DNA of 64,000 nucleotides, taken from the NCBI RefSeq assembly GCF_010093305.1, contig NZ_PDWS01000007.1:1-64000 (forward strand), given 5' to 3'. Source of the stretch: Pseudoxanthomonas sacheonensis. GTDB taxonomy: Bacteria; Pseudomonadota; Gammaproteobacteria; Xanthomonadales; Xanthomonadaceae. A program made the position numbers and the translations under genes. This document shows positions 43,656-56,913 of the stretch, in pieces; position 1 is the stretch's first letter; each line of letters opens with the position of its first letter. The notes under the pieces are model-generated. The model worked only from the letters and a program-made list of their open reading frames with translations, was not told the DNA's origin and ran no database searches.

Positions 43656-45356
43656 TCAGCTGCTTTTGCGCAGCGCGCGGTATGGCGGAGTGGACATGAT
43701 CATCTCCGCCAGCGAGTAGGCCAGTTCGCGTTCGGCCATGATCGCCCCGTCTGCGCCGTGTTCCAGCAGATGCTTCACTTCCGCATCGCTGTGCGCGCGC
43801 GCCAGCACCGTCAGCGACGGGTTGATCGCGCGCAGCTTGGCGATGGCTTCGCCCGCTTCCAGCGGTTGCGGGATGGCCAGCACGGCGATCTTCGCTTTTT
43901 CCGGCTGCGCTTCGGCCAGCACACGGTCGGAGGCGGCGCTGCCGCGGATGCCCGGTATGCCGTTGGCGTGCGCGCGTTCGATGTTGTGGCCGTTGTCGTC
44001 TATCACCACCAGCGGCACGCCGCGTTCGCGCAGCACCTGCGCCAGGATGCTGCCGACGCGCCCGTAGCCGATCACGATGGCGTGGTCTTCGGCGACCAGC
44101 GGCGGGCCCGGCGGCGGTTCGGCTTCCTCCGGCGCGGGGGCTTCCTTCTCGTTGCGCGCCTTCCACTTGTCCAGCGCGACGAACAGGAAGGGATTGGCCA
44201 CGATGGACAGCAGCGCCCCGGCCAGCACCATGTCGTGCGCTTCCTGCGGCAGGATCTTCAGCTGCAAGCCCAGGCCGGCGAGGATGAAGGAGAACTCGCC
44301 GATCTGCGCCAGGCTGGCGGAAATCGTCAACGCGGTGCCGGTGGGATGGCCGAACGCGCGCACGATCACGAACGCGGCCAGCGACTTGCCGACCACGATG
44401 ATCAGGAACGTGGCCAGCACCTGCAACGGATAGTTCACCACGATGGTCGGGTCGAACAGCATGCCGACCGAAACGAAGAACAGCACCGCGAAGGCGTCGC
44501 GCAGCGGCAGCGAATCGTTGGCGGCCTTGTGGCTGAGTTCGGATTCGTTCAACAGCATGCCGGCGAAGAACGCGCCCAGCGCGAAAGAGACGCCGAACAA
44601 TTTCGCCGAACCGAACGCCACGCCCAGCGCGATGGCCAGCACCGCCAGCGTGAACAATTCGCGCGAACCGGTGGCGGCGATCTTCTCCAGCGTCCACGGG
44701 ATCACGCGCTTGCCCACCACCAGCATCACCGCCACGAATGCGGTGACCTGCAGCAGGGTGATGCCCAGCGCCTTGGCGATGGCCCACACGGGGCCGCTTT
44801 GCTCCTGCGCCGCCTCGACGGCATCGCCGCCCAGCGCACCGGCCAGCGCGGGCAGCAACACCAGCGCAAGCACCATCACCAGGTCTTCCACGATCAGCCA
44901 GCCGACGGCGATCTTGCCACGGCCGGTATCCAGCAGCCGGCGGTCTTCCATCGCGCGCAGCAGCACCACGGTACTGGCCACCGAAAGCGCCAGGCCGAAC
45001 ACGAAGCCCTGCAGATGCGGCCACCCCATGTACCAGGCCAGCGCCCAGCCCAGCAGCGTCGCCGCCGCGATCTGCACGATGGCGCCGGGAATGGCGATGG
45101 ACTTGACCCGCATCAGGTCGGCCAGCGAAAAGTGCAGACCTACGCCGAACATCAGCAGCATCACGCCGAGTTCCGACAATTGCGTGGCCAGCCCCTGGTC
45201 GGCGATGAATCCGGGCGTGAACGGCCCCACCACCATCCCCGCCAGCAGGTAACCGACCAGCGGCGACAGCTTGAAGCGGTTGGCCAGTGCGCCCAGTACG
45301 AACGCGACCGCCAGGCCGACCGCAATGAGGTCGATCAGGTCGGTGTCATGGGGCAT
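43656..45356 (-). CDS. ybaL: CPA2-family K+/H+ antiporter, YbaL type
   Basis: The 566-residue inner-membrane protein has about twelve membrane segments of the monovalent cation:proton antiporter-2 family (PLVGYLLAGMVVGPFTPGFIADQ, LMFGVGLHFSLADLMRVK and the GWLIVEDLVMVLALVLLPALAG segment). A C-terminal TrkA-N/RCK nucleotide-binding domain follows (HAIVIGYGRVGSILAQVLRERGVPLVVIDD). The pattern follows E. coli YbaL, a Kef-like protein, along its length. Kef systems export potassium under electrophile stress, gated by glutathione adducts; YbaL's exact role is less clear. No KefF/KefG-type ancillary gene adjoins. It is a single-gene unit convergent with the DUF3011 gene. Confidence 0.93.
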   Translation of the reverse strand: MPHDTDLIDLIAVGLAVAFVLGALANRFKLSPLVGYLLAGMVVGPFTPGFIADQGLATQLSELGVMLLMFGVGLHFSLADLMRVKSIAIPGAIVQIAAATLLGWALAWYMGWPHLQGFVFGLALSVASTVVLLRAMEDRRLLDTGRGKIAVGWLIVEDLVMVLALVLLPALAGALGGDAVEAAQEQSGPVWAIAKALGITLLQVTAFVAVMLVVGKRVIPWTLEKIAATGSRELFTLAVLAIALGVAFGSAKLFGVSFALGAFFAGMLLNESELSHKAANDSLPLRDAFAVLFFVSVGMLFDPTIVVNYPLQVLATFLIIVVGKSLAAFVIVRAFGHPTGTALTISASLAQIGEFSFILAGLGLQLKILPQEAHDMVLAGALLSIVANPFLFVALDKWKARNEKEAPAPEEAEPPPGPPLVAEDHAIVIGYGRVGSILAQVLRERGVPLVVIDDNGHNIERAHANGIPGIRGSAASDRVLAEAQPEKAKIAVLAIPQPLEAGEAIAKLRAINPSLTVLARAHSDAEVKHLLEHGADGAIMAERELAYSLAEMIMSTPPYRALRKSS

Positions 45357-45462
45357 TCGCTATCCAGCATCGTCCGAGTGGAAACAAGTGTCGCCGATGC
45401 CTGGATCCGGGGCAAACCGGAACTGACCGGTACGTTCATTCGGACGCAGTCGCCGTCAAATG

Positions 45463-45488
45463 AAAAGCCCCGGCATGCCGGGGCTTTT
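45463..45488. terminator. Perfect 26-bp palindromic terminator
   Basis: AAAAGCCCCGGCA pairs completely with TGCCGGGGCTTTT. On the minus strand it lies 25 bp past the stop codon of TonB receptor 2 and should end its transcript. Confidence 0.9.
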
Positions 45489-45512
45489 CTTGCTTGACTC
45501 AACGCTTCACCG

Positions 45513-47897
<2,385 letters not shown>

Positions 47898-48013
47898 GGC
47901 TACTCCAAAAAGATTTTCAGGGTTCAAGAGACTTCAGGGTGGATTCGGTTCTTGTCGCTGGACCCGCCGTGCAGGAGCTGTTGCGGCGCATCAAAGTCTG
48001 GATTACAGGCATA

Positions 48014-48027
48014 TGACATCCATGTCA
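48014..48027. promoter_or_regulatory. TGACA-N4-TGTCA palindrome between TonB receptor 2 and yheS
   Basis: A perfect 5-bp inverted repeat with a 4-bp spacer lies in the AT-rich divergent intergenic region (47898-48107). It may be an operator for either gene; no regulator is implied by context. Confidence 0.3.
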
Positions 48028-48107
48028 ATGATTTATTAACAAACGTGTGACGGGCTGTAATAGTTAAACTATGCGGCGCAATTCCGTTAATAACCCTGGC
48101 TCATCCC

Positions 48108-49964
48108 GTGATTTCCTTACGTAATTTCGCCCTGCGCAGGGGCGAACGCCTGCTCCTGTCCGACGTCGACCTGACCATGCACGCCGGCTACCGGGTGGGC
48201 GTGGTCGGCCGCAACGGCACCGGCAAGTCCAGCCTGTTCGCCGCCATCCGCAACGAGATCGAGGCCGACAAGGGCGATATCGACCTGCCGGGCAAGGTGC
48301 GCATCGCCAGCGTGGCCCAGGAAACCCCGTCGCTGCCGGATCCGGCCATCGAGTTCGTGCTGTCCGGCGATGTCGATGTCGCCGCCGCTTTGCGCGCCGA
48401 AGCCGCCGCGCTGGCTGCCGAGGACTGGGAAGCGGTGGCCATGGCCCACCACCGGCTGGAAGAGGTCAATGGTTACGATGCTTCCGCGCGCGCCGGCAAG
48501 TTGCTGCACGGTCTGGGCTTCCCGGGCGATACCCACCAGCGCGCGGTGTCTTCCTTCTCCGGCGGCTGGCGTGTGCGCTTGAATCTGGCGCGCGCGCTGA
48601 TGACGCCAAGCGACTTGCTGTTGCTGGACGAACCGACCAACCACCTGGACCTGGACGCGGTGCTGTGGCTGGAGCAATGGCTGCTGAAATATCCCGGCAC
48701 GCTGCTGTTGATCTCGCACGACCGCGAGTTCCTGGACAACGTCACCACCCATACCCTGCATCTGCATGGCGGCAAGGCCAAGCTGTACACCGGCGATTAC
48801 ACCGCCTTCGAACGCCAGCGTTCGGAGCAGTTGCGCCTGCAGCAGATCACCCACGAGAAGGCGCAGGCCGAGCGCGCGCACCTGCAGAGTTTCATCGACC
48901 GTTTCAGCGCCAGCGCGGCCAAGGCCAAGCAGGCGCAATCGCGGGTCAAACGCCTGGCCAAGATGGCCGGCACCGAGGCGGTGCGCGCCGAGCGCGAGCT
49001 GGTGATCGAATTCGCCCAGCCGCAGCGCCTGCCGTTCTCGCTGATCCGGCTCAACCACGTCGATGCCGGTTACGGCGACACGGTCATCCTCAAAGATGTC
49101 GCCTTCGGCCTGGAAGCCGGCGACCGCATCGGCCTGCTCGGCGTCAACGGCGCGGGCAAGTCGACCCTGGTGAAGACGCTGGTCGGCGACCTGGAACCGA
49201 TCCATGGCGACCGCAGCTGCCACCCCGACGTGCGCATCGGCTACTTCGCCCAGCACACGGTGGAATCGCTGAAGCCCGCGCAATCGCCCATCGACCATTT
49301 GCGCGACCTGTCGCCGGATGCGCCGACGCAGTCGTTCCGCGACTTCCTGGGCAAATGGAATTTCCCCGGCGACCGCGCCTTCGAAAGCGTCGATGGTTTC
49401 TCCGGCGGCGAACGCGCGCGCCTGGCCCTGGCGCTGATCGCCTGGCGCCAGCCCAACGTGTTGCTGCTGGACGAACCCACCAACCACCTGGACCTGGAGA
49501 TGCGCGAGGCGCTGGCCGAAGCGCTGAGCCTGTTCGAAGGCGCCATCGTCATGGTCTCGCACGATCGCCACCTGATCGGCCTGGTCTGCGAAACCTACTG
49601 GCGCGTGGCCGACGGCGTGGTCGAGCCGTTCGCCGGCGATCTGGACGAATACGCCGCCTGGCTGCGCAGCCGCGCCACCGCCCAGGGCAACAAGCCGCCC
49701 AAGATTCCCGAAACACCGCTGCCGTCAGTGCCTGCGGCCAAGCCGGCGGCCCCGGCGAAAAAGGTCAATCCGCACAAACTGGCCCAGGCCGAGGCGCGGG
49801 TGGCCGAACTGGAAGGCAAGCTGGCCGCGCTGGAAACCGAGCTGGCCGATCCTGCGGTTTATGCGCAGGGTGGCGCCCGGGTCGCCGAGATCGGCCGTCA
49901 GCAAACCCAGCTGCGCGACGCGCTGGCCACCGCCGAGGCCGAGTGGTCGGCGCTTTACGACTAG
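48108..49964 (+). CDS. yheS: ABC-F ATPase, YheS type
   Basis: A 618-residue soluble protein with two ABC ATPase domains and no membrane segments, the ABC-F (translation factor) layout. Walker A motifs are GRNGTGKS (about 35-42) and GVNGAGKS (about 346-353); signature motifs are FSGGWRVRLNLARAL and FSGGERARLALALI; both domains have LLLDEPTNHLDLD/E. Between them lies a helical linker (AHLQSFIDRFSASAAKAKQAQSRVKRL), and the C-terminus is a coiled coil. The pattern follows E. coli YheS along the chain. ABC-F proteins act on the ribosomal E site. The start is GTG at 48108. The FmdB-like gene follows 68 bp downstream. Confidence 0.92.
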   Translation: MISLRNFALRRGERLLLSDVDLTMHAGYRVGVVGRNGTGKSSLFAAIRNEIEADKGDIDLPGKVRIASVAQETPSLPDPAIEFVLSGDVDVAAALRAEAAALAAEDWEAVAMAHHRLEEVNGYDASARAGKLLHGLGFPGDTHQRAVSSFSGGWRVRLNLARALMTPSDLLLLDEPTNHLDLDAVLWLEQWLLKYPGTLLLISHDREFLDNVTTHTLHLHGGKAKLYTGDYTAFERQRSEQLRLQQITHEKAQAERAHLQSFIDRFSASAAKAKQAQSRVKRLAKMAGTEAVRAERELVIEFAQPQRLPFSLIRLNHVDAGYGDTVILKDVAFGLEAGDRIGLLGVNGAGKSTLVKTLVGDLEPIHGDRSCHPDVRIGYFAQHTVESLKPAQSPIDHLRDLSPDAPTQSFRDFLGKWNFPGDRAFESVDGFSGGERARLALALIAWRQPNVLLLDEPTNHLDLEMREALAEALSLFEGAIVMVSHDRHLIGLVCETYWRVADGVVEPFAGDLDEYAAWLRSRATAQGNKPPKIPETPLPSVPAAKPAAPAKKVNPHKLAQAEARVAELEGKLAALETELADPAVYAQGGARVAEIGRQQTQLRDALATAEAEWSALYD

Positions 49965-50032
49965 ACTCACCCCCTTGCTTCGCCGGCCGCCTGCCCCCAG
50001 AAACAAGCCACCGCACTCAACCGACGTCATCC

Positions 50033-50401
50033 ATGCCTATCTATGCTTTCCAGTGCGCCGAATGCGGCCACAGTTTCGACCGCCTGCAGAAGATGTCCGA
50101 TCCGGACCCGGAAACCTGCCCGTCCTGCGGCGCGCACCAGGTCAAGCGCCAGCTGACCGCGCCCGCGTTCCGTTTGTCCGGCAGCGGCTGGTACGAGACC
50201 GACTTCAAGAAGGACGGCGACAAGAAGCGCAACCTCACCGAAGGCAGCGAAGGCATCGGCAAGTCGGAGAGCAAGCCTTCGGGCGATGCCAAGCCGGCCG
50301 CTACCGAAACCGCCGCCGCGCCGAAGAGCGAGAGCAAGACCGAAGCCAAGCCGGCGGCGCCTGCTGCTGCGCCTTCGTCGTCGCCTTCTTCTTCGGCCTG
50401 A
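50033..50401 (+). CDS. FmdB-family zinc-ribbon protein
   Basis: The 122-residue protein begins M-P-I-Y-A-F-Q-C-A-E-C-G-H-S-F-D with a second pair C-P-S-C-G, the four-cysteine zinc ribbon of FmdB-type putative regulatory proteins. The remainder (about 70-122) is a low-complexity Lys/Ala/Pro/Ser-rich tail. Function is unproven in bacteria; the gene is often found just before aspS, as here, though a lipoprotein and a DUF3011 gene now intervene. The zinc site looks complete. Confidence 0.9.
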   Translation: MPIYAFQCAECGHSFDRLQKMSDPDPETCPSCGAHQVKRQLTAPAFRLSGSGWYETDFKKDGDKKRNLTEGSEGIGKSESKPSGDAKPAATETAAAPKSESKTEAKPAAPAAAPSSSPSSSA

Positions 50402-50470
50402 AGCAGTCTTTTTCAGAGCTCGCATTATTCAGAGCTCACGTCATTCAGAGCACGCAATAACCCGAAAGCC

Positions 50471-50580
50471 GTCATTCCCGCGAAGGCGGGAATCCAAGGA
50501 CACTGCTTTGCTCTAGCGTGGTGTTGTCCGGTCCCTACGGCAGAGCAAAGTCCCTGGATTCCCGCCTTCGCGGGAATGAC
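50471..50580. repeat. GTCATTCCCGCG palindromic repeat pair
   Basis: Two 26-bp units, 50471-50496 (GTCATTCCCGCGAAGGCGGG...) and 50555-50580, are perfect inverted copies; each also folds into its own hairpin (CCCGC/GCGGG). It resembles a widespread beta- and gammaproteobacterial intergenic repeat. Confidence 0.9.
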
Positions 50581-50631
50581 GATTCATTTTTTGGCTTGAT
50601 GGAAGGTTTGCCTAACCGTTAGGGTGCAGGC

Positions 50632-51264
50632 ATGACCAAGTCCCTACTACTCGCGACGACCCTGCTGTTCACTGCCTGCGCAACGCCGGATGCAGCGGCT
50701 CCTGCTGCGTCCGACAAGGCGGTGACTTCGGCGGACAAGTTCTACCAAAGCATCGCCGCGCTCTGTGGCCGCTCGTTCGCCGGCAAGATAGTCGCCAATA
50801 CGCCTGCATCGGCCGCGCCCGATCCTTTCGAAGGTAAGGCATTAGTGATGCACGTGCGCGATTGCAACGAGAACGAGCTGCGTATTCCCTTCCACGTGGG
50901 CGACGATCATTCCCGCACTTGGGTCATCACCCGGCGAACGGATGGCCTGCGTCTGAAGCACGACCATCGCCATGCCGACGGCAGCCCCGATGCGACCACG
51001 ATGTACGGCGGCGACACGCGCACTGCCGGCAGCGGACGGCGCCAGGAGTTTCCGGTGGATGCAGAGTCGGTCGCCATGTTCCGGGCGCAGGGCATGCAGG
51101 CGTCGCTGACCAATACCTGGGCGATGGAAATCCAGCCGGAACAGGCGGGTGTCTCAGAATTCGTCTACGAACTCAGCCGTCCCGGCGGCCGTTTGTTCCG
51201 GGTGAGTTTCGACCTGACCCAAACGGTGCCGAACCCACCGGCGCCTTGGGGCGCGTCGCCCTGA
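50632..51264 (+). CDS. Putative lipoprotein of unknown function
   Basis: A 210-residue protein starting MTKSLLLATTLLFTAC, giving a short lipoprotein signal with lipobox L-F-T-A-C and an Ala/Pro linker after it. The mature domain (FYQSIAALCGRSFAGKIVA, VMHVRDCNENELRIPFHVGDDHSRTW, RLKHDHRHADGSPD, TWAMEIQPEQAGVSEFVYEL) has two cysteines and several histidines. No family name can be given with certainty. A terminator follows, so it is monocistronic. Confidence 0.8.
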   Translation: MTKSLLLATTLLFTACATPDAAAPAASDKAVTSADKFYQSIAALCGRSFAGKIVANTPASAAPDPFEGKALVMHVRDCNENELRIPFHVGDDHSRTWVITRRTDGLRLKHDHRHADGSPDATTMYGGDTRTAGSGRRQEFPVDAESVAMFRAQGMQASLTNTWAMEIQPEQAGVSEFVYELSRPGGRLFRVSFDLTQTVPNPPAPWGASP

Positions 51265-51269
51265 CAAGA

Positions 51270-51294
51270 AAACGCCGCCTCGAAGGCGGCGTTT
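51270..51294. terminator. Terminator after the putative lipoprotein gene
   Basis: AAACGCCGCCT (51270-51280) pairs perfectly with AGGCGGCGTTT (51284-51294) around CGA; T and A residues flank it, so it may act on the converging DUF3011 gene as well. Confidence 0.88.
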
Positions 51295-51318
51295 CTTCAC
51301 AGCTTCCAGCGGGTGCGA

Positions 51319-52227
51319 TCAGCGAGCGCCGAAGCGTCCGCGGCAGCCGCGGTCCACCCAGATCTGATCCCCCATGTAGCCCCAGGTGGAGCCTTCGCGG
51401 CAGCTGTTGTTGGACAGCTGTTCGATCAGCACCGGGCGGCCGTAGCGGCTGTTCCAGGCACAGGTGCGGCGGCGGTTGTCTTCGCTGCTGCAGGTGACGT
51501 TGTAGCCGCTGCCACCGCCCGGATTCCAGTTGCCGCCGCCGGCGCTGAATTCGGCGCGGCAGCCGCGGTTGACCCAGATCATGCCGTTGCGTTGGCCCCA
51601 GGTGTCGCCTTCGGTGCAGCGCGCGTCGGACAGTTTGCGGGTCAGCACCGCATTGCCGCGGAAACCGGTGGGGCATTCGCGGTAGCGGCCATCGACGCTT
51701 TCGCAACGGATGGTCCCGCCGCCGCCGCCCAAAGAGCCCTGCACGAAGCGGCCGCGGCAGCCGCGGTCGACCCAGACCACGCCATTGCCGCTGCCCCAGT
51801 TCTGGCCTTCGACGCAGCGGGTGCTGGACAGGTTCTGGCTGAGCGCGGCGCGGCCGCGGAAGCCGGTATTGCAGATGCTGCGGCGGTTGTCCCTGCTTTC
51901 GCACAGGACCGAGCCGCCGGGCGAGGGTCCGGGGTTCCAACCGCCGCCACCGCCCAGCGAAGTGGCGATGTCCTGCTTGATCCGGCTGAAGGTCCAGTTG
52001 GAACGGTTGACCTGGTCCAGATAGAAACGCAGCTGGTCGTCGGGAATGCGGCGGCCGCGGGACTGTTCCGAGTACTCCAGGCTGATGACCCTTTCCTGAT
52101 CCTGGCGCGACAGGGTGCGCAGGTTCTCCGGTGCGTAGGCCTTGGTCTGGATCTGCGCCTGGGCCGGGGAGGGGACTGCGATGAATAGAGCGAGCACTAC
52201 GAGCATGGCTGACAGCGTGCGCAACAT
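51319..52227 (-). CDS. Secreted protein with three DUF3011 repeats
   Basis: The 302-residue protein has a signal peptide (MLRTLSAMLVVLALFIAVPSPAQA|Q) and an N-terminal helical region (RTLSRQDQERVISLEYSEQSRGRRIPDDQLRFYLDQV). Three tandem DUF3011 units follow, each about 60 residues, with C-E-S-R/V-D-x-R-x-x-x-C, a central L-S-x-x-x-C-x-E-G-x-x-W-G and a final W-V-D/N-R-G-C-R-G/A-x-F. Gly/Pro-rich linkers separate the units. The cysteine pattern (three per unit or more) implies disulfide bonding outside the cytoplasm. The function is unknown; repeat number varies between proteins of the family. The ATG at 52227 begins the signal peptide. Confidence 0.9.
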   Translation of the reverse strand: MLRTLSAMLVVLALFIAVPSPAQAQIQTKAYAPENLRTLSRQDQERVISLEYSEQSRGRRIPDDQLRFYLDQVNRSNWTFSRIKQDIATSLGGGGGWNPGPSPGGSVLCESRDNRRSICNTGFRGRAALSQNLSSTRCVEGQNWGSGNGVVWVDRGCRGRFVQGSLGGGGGTIRCESVDGRYRECPTGFRGNAVLTRKLSDARCTEGDTWGQRNGMIWVNRGCRAEFSAGGGNWNPGGGSGYNVTCSSEDNRRRTCAWNSRYGRPVLIEQLSNNSCREGSTWGYMGDQIWVDRGCRGRFGAR

Positions 52228-52379
52228 GGCAGTCTCCAGAGGGGCCAAGGATGGTGCGCGGGAATATACACCCGGCTTATTCAGGCCCGATGATGGCGCG
52301 GATTTGCCCGGGCAGGGCCACGGCCTCAAAATAGCGGGCTTTCCGGCCCTGATTGCCGGAACCGTCTTCCGGAGCCCCC

Positions 52380-54131
52380 ATGCGTACCCATTTCTGCGGC
52401 CTCATCGACGAGGCCCTGACCGGCCAGTCCGTCACCCTGTGCGGCTGGACCGACGTCGCCCGCAACCTCGGCGGGGTCTGCTTCATCGACCTGCGCGACC
52501 ACCACGGCATCGTGCAGGTGCTGGTGGAACCAGAGCAGGTCGATGTTTTCAAGGTCGCCGCCAGCCTGGGCTACGAAGACGTGCTGCAGGTCGAAGGGGT
52601 GGTGCGTGCGCGCCAGAGCGTCAACGACAAGCTCAAGAGCGGCAAGGTGGAAGTGGTGGCTACCCGGATCACCGTTCTCAACAAGGCGCAGCCGCTGCCG
52701 TTCCACGCGCATGAGAACGCCGGCGAGGAAACCCGCCTGAAGTACCGCTACCTGGACCTGCGCCGTCCCGAGATGCAGCGGATGATGCGCACCCGCACCA
52801 AGCTGGTGGCCGCATTGCGCCAGTGGCTGGACGCGCGCGACTTCCAGGACATCGAAACCCCCATCCTGACCAAGGCCACGCCCGAGGGCGCGCGCGACTT
52901 CCTGGTGCCCGCGCGCATGCATCCGGGCGAGTTCTACGCGCTGCCGCAGTCGCCGCAGCTGTTCAAGCAGATCCTGATGGTGGCCGGCTTCGACCGCTAC
53001 TACCAGATCGCGCGCTGCTTTCGCGACGAAGCGCTGCGCGCGGACCGCCAGTTGGAGTTCACCCAGCTGGACATGGAGTTCGCCTTCGTCAAGGAACGCG
53101 ACGTGCAGGACACCACCGAGGAGATGATCCGCACGGTGTTCCGCGAAGTCATGCAGGTCGAACTGGCCGCGCAATTCCCGCGCATGACCTACGCCGAGGC
53201 GATGCGCCGCTACGGTTCGGACAAGCCCGACCTGCGCAATCCGCTGGAACTGGTGGACGTCGCGGCCCTGGTGAAAGACAGCGAGTTCAAGGTGTTCACC
53301 GATTGGGCGTCGAACCCCGAAGGCCGTATCGCCGCGCTGCGCATTCCCGGCGGCGCGGTGCTGTCGCGCAAGCAGATCGACGACCTGGGCGCGCACGCGG
53401 CCAAGTACGGCGCCAAGGGCCTGGCCTACATCAAGCTGGGCGAAAACGGCGAAGCGACTTCGCCCATCGCCAAGTTCTTCGCCGAAGCCGCCTTCGCCGA
53501 ACTGATCAAGGCCACCGGTTTGCAGAACGGCGACCTGGTGTTCTTCGGCGCGGGCAAATACAACACGGTCAGCGACTTCATGGGCGCGCTGCGCCTGAAG
53601 GTCGGCAAAGACATGAACCTGGTGGAAGACCGCTGGGCGCCGCTGTGGGTCACCGACTTCCCGATGTTCGAGTGGGACGAGGAAGCGCAGCGCTACGTGG
53701 CCTTGCACCATCCTTTCACTGCGCCGGCCGTGGACGACATCGCCGACTTGCGCGCCAATGCCAAGACTGCCGTGTCGCGCGGCTACGACATGGTGCTCAA
53801 CGGCAACGAGATCGGCGGCGGTTCGATCCGCATCCATCGCCCGGACATGCAGAGTGCGGTGTTCGAACTGCTGGGCATCGGCGCGGAAGAGGCCGAAGCC
53901 AAGTTCGGCTTCCTGCTGGACGCGCTGAAATACGGCGCGCCGCCGCATGGCGGCATCGCCTTCGGCATCGACCGCATCGCCGCGCTGATGGCGGGCACCG
54001 AATCGATCCGCGACGTCATCGCCTTCCCCAAGACCACCACCGCGCAATGCCTGATGACCGGCGCACCGTCGCCGATCCCGGACGCCCAGCTGGCCGAAGT
54101 GCACATTTCCGTGCGCCCGAAGCAGCCATGA
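52380..54131 (+). CDS. aspS: Aspartyl-tRNA synthetase
   Basis: AspRS charges tRNA-Asp with aspartate. The 583-residue class II enzyme has the N-terminal anticodon-binding OB-fold ([25 protein letters not shown]), class II motif 2 ([21 protein letters not shown]) and a bacterial GAD insertion (about 290-410). The C-terminal motif 3 is [13 protein letters not shown]. Length and motifs are those of bacterial AspRS. The ATG at 52380 matches the conserved N-terminus. The next gene starts within its stop codon. Confidence 0.98.
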   Translation: MRTHFCGLIDEALTGQSVTLCGWTDVARNLGGVCFIDLRDHHGIVQVLVEPEQVDVFKVAASLGYEDVLQVEGVVRARQSVNDKLKSGKVEVVATRITVLNKAQPLPFHAHENAGEETRLKYRYLDLRRPEMQRMMRTRTKLVAALRQWLDARDFQDIETPILTKATPEGARDFLVPARMHPGEFYALPQSPQLFKQILMVAGFDRYYQIARCFRDEALRADRQLEFTQLDMEFAFVKERDVQDTTEEMIRTVFREVMQVELAAQFPRMTYAEAMRRYGSDKPDLRNPLELVDVAALVKDSEFKVFTDWASNPEGRIAALRIPGGAVLSRKQIDDLGAHAAKYGAKGLAYIKLGENGEATSPIAKFFAEAAFAELIKATGLQNGDLVFFGAGKYNTVSDFMGALRLKVGKDMNLVEDRWAPLWVTDFPMFEWDEEAQRYVALHHPFTAPAVDDIADLRANAKTAVSRGYDMVLNGNEIGGGSIRIHRPDMQSAVFELLGIGAEEAEAKFGFLLDALKYGAPPHGGIAFGIDRIAALMAGTESIRDVIAFPKTTTAQCLMTGAPSPIPDAQLAEVHISVRPKQP

Positions 54132-54679
54132 GCGACGGGTTGCTCATACGCCGGGCCACGCCGGACGACGCCGAGGCGATGTCGCGCATCGCCACCGATA
54201 CCTTCGTCGAAACCTTCGGCGCGCTGTATCCGCCCGAAGACCTGGCGTATTTCCTGCAGAACTCCTACTCGCCGGCGGCGCAACGGGAGATGCTGGAGAA
54301 GGAGTCGGTGGCGATGTGGTTCCTGGAACGCGACGGCGTGCCCGTCGGGCACGCCTGTGCGGGCGGCTGCGGGCTGCCGCATCCCGATGCCAAGCCCGAA
54401 GACGGTGAACTCAAGCGGCTCTACGTGCTGCGCGAAGCGCACAACGGCGGCTGGGGATCGAAGCTGTTCGAAACCGCGCTGGCGTGGCTGGAGAAGGACG
54501 GTCCGCGCACGCTGTGGATCGGCGTGTGGTCGGAGAACCTGGGCGCGCAGCGGTTTTACGGGCGTTACGGCTTCGAGCGGGCGGGCGAGTACAAATTTCC
54601 GGTGGGCAACACCATGGACGACGAATTCATCCTTCGGCGAGCTGCCGGCGAGCGGGCTTCGAGCCGGAAAATCCTCTAG
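54128..54679 (+). CDS. GNAT-family N-acetyltransferase
   Basis: A 183-residue single-domain [31 protein letters not shown] near the start, [13 protein letters not shown] for strand beta-4, and the acetyl-CoA loop [22 protein letters not shown]-terminal [13 protein letters not shown] completes the fold. Substrate unknown. It is translationally coupled to aspS (ATGA overlap), and its TAG stop shares the CTAG tetranucleotide with the stop of the convergent AraC gene. Confidence 0.9.
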   Translation: MSDGLLIRRATPDDAEAMSRIATDTFVETFGALYPPEDLAYFLQNSYSPAAQREMLEKESVAMWFLERDGVPVGHACAGGCGLPHPDAKPEDGELKRLYVLREAHNGGWGSKLFETALAWLEKDGPRTLWIGVWSENLGAQRFYGRYGFERAGEYKFPVGNTMDDEFILRRAAGERASSRKIL

Positions 54680-55620
54680 GCCGAAGAAGCGGCGCTGCTG
54701 CGCACCTGCACGATTTCCGAACGCGGCGGCGCGCCGAACAGGCGCTTGTATTCGCGGCTGAATTGCGAAGGGCTTTCGTAGCCCACGCGGTGCGCGGCCG
54801 TGCTGGCCTCCAGGCCGTCCACCAGCATCAGCCGGCGCGCTTCGTGCAGGCGCAGCTGCTTCTGGAACTGCAGCGGCGACATGGCGGTGGCCGACTTGAA
54901 ATGGTGGTGCAGGGACGAGGCGCTCATGTGCACGGCCTGGGCCAGCGCGTCGATGCGCAGGGGTTCCAGATAGTTCTGGCGCAACAGCTCCACCGCATGG
55001 GCGATGCGGTGCGAACGGCTGTCGCTGACGACCAGATCGCGCAGACGGTGGCCCAGGTCGCCCAACAGCGCCCGGTAGAGGACTTCGCGTATCGCCGCCG
55101 GCGCCAGCACGCGCAGGTCTTCCGGCGTGTCCAGCAGCCGCATCAGCCGCAGCACCGCTTCCAGCAGCGAGGGACTGACCCGGGCCGCATAGGCGGCGCT
55201 GGTCGGCGCGGAGCGTTCGGCTTCGGCCTGCGCGTCGACATCAAGGATCAATGCGGCGATCTGCTCCAGGTCGATGTTCAGGCGCAGGCTCAGGTAGGGC
55301 TTTTCCGGGGTGGCTTCGGTCACCTGGCCCAGCATCGGCAGGGTCATCGACACCACCAGGTAATTCAGCGGGTCGTACTGATAGATCTGCTTGCCCAGGA
55401 TGGCGATCTTGCTGCCCTGCACGACGATGCACAGGCATGGCTCGTACAGATTGGGCGCGCAGGGCGTGGGCGCACTGCGCCGCGCCAGCTTCAAAGGCGC
55501 CAGCGCGGTGTCGTGAAGGCCGTCCTCGGTCGCCAATCGGGCAATCCGGTCGGCCAACTCGTTCTGCTGCGCATTCAGCGAGTGCTGGGCGATCAGCTCG
55601 GAAGAAATCACATGGCTCAT
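54676..55620 (-). CDS. AraC-family transcriptional regulator
   Basis: The 314-residue regulator has an N-terminal AraC_N-type ligand domain ([39 protein letters not shown]) and a C-terminal double helix-turn-helix (about 205-300: [45 protein letters not shown] and [18 protein letters not shown]). It is divergent from an aldo/keto reductase gene, an arrangement in which the regulator commonly controls the reductase. The 174-bp shared region should hold its operator. The ATG at 55620 begins the conserved domain; 30 upstream codons are intergenic in character. Confidence 0.93.
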   Translation of the reverse strand: MSHVISSELIAQHSLNAQQNELADRIARLATEDGLHDTALAPLKLARRSAPTPCAPNLYEPCLCIVVQGSKIAILGKQIYQYDPLNYLVVSMTLPMLGQVTEATPEKPYLSLRLNIDLEQIAALILDVDAQAEAERSAPTSAAYAARVSPSLLEAVLRLMRLLDTPEDLRVLAPAAIREVLYRALLGDLGHRLRDLVVSDSRSHRIAHAVELLRQNYLEPLRIDALAQAVHMSASSLHHHFKSATAMSPLQFQKQLRLHEARRLMLVDGLEASTAAHRVGYESPSQFSREYKRLFGAPPRSEIVQVRSSAASSA

Positions 55621-55794
55621 GGCTTTCAGCGTGGGGGCTGGGGTTTTCCGATTATCGGCACAGCGGCGCGATTTGCACGGCCGTTCGGTCCGAATTGCAG
55701 GATCGGGCAAGTTTTCGCCAGCAATGAACTAACGCATGGCGGGGCAGGAAGCCTAGTTTGGACGTGCCTCACGTCCTCCCCCACGGACTTACCC

Positions 55795-56811
<1,017 letters not shown>

Positions 56812-56913
56812 AGCGAGCGGATCAGGAATGCACGCGCAATCGGCGCGTAACGAACCGGCCTTTTCATTGCCGGCGACAGCGCAACCAAGAAAAGATTCGG
56901 AGCCGCAACCCCC

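Noticed and set aside
43620-45497. 625-codon open frame antisense to ybaL
   Set aside because: The frame is Gln/Arg/His-rich with no recognisable motif, and ybaL on the other strand matches a known family throughout.
54676-54679. Overlapping stop codons in CTAG as a regulatory overlap
   Set aside because: Sharing a palindromic CTAG between convergent TAG stops is a simple consequence of tight packing.
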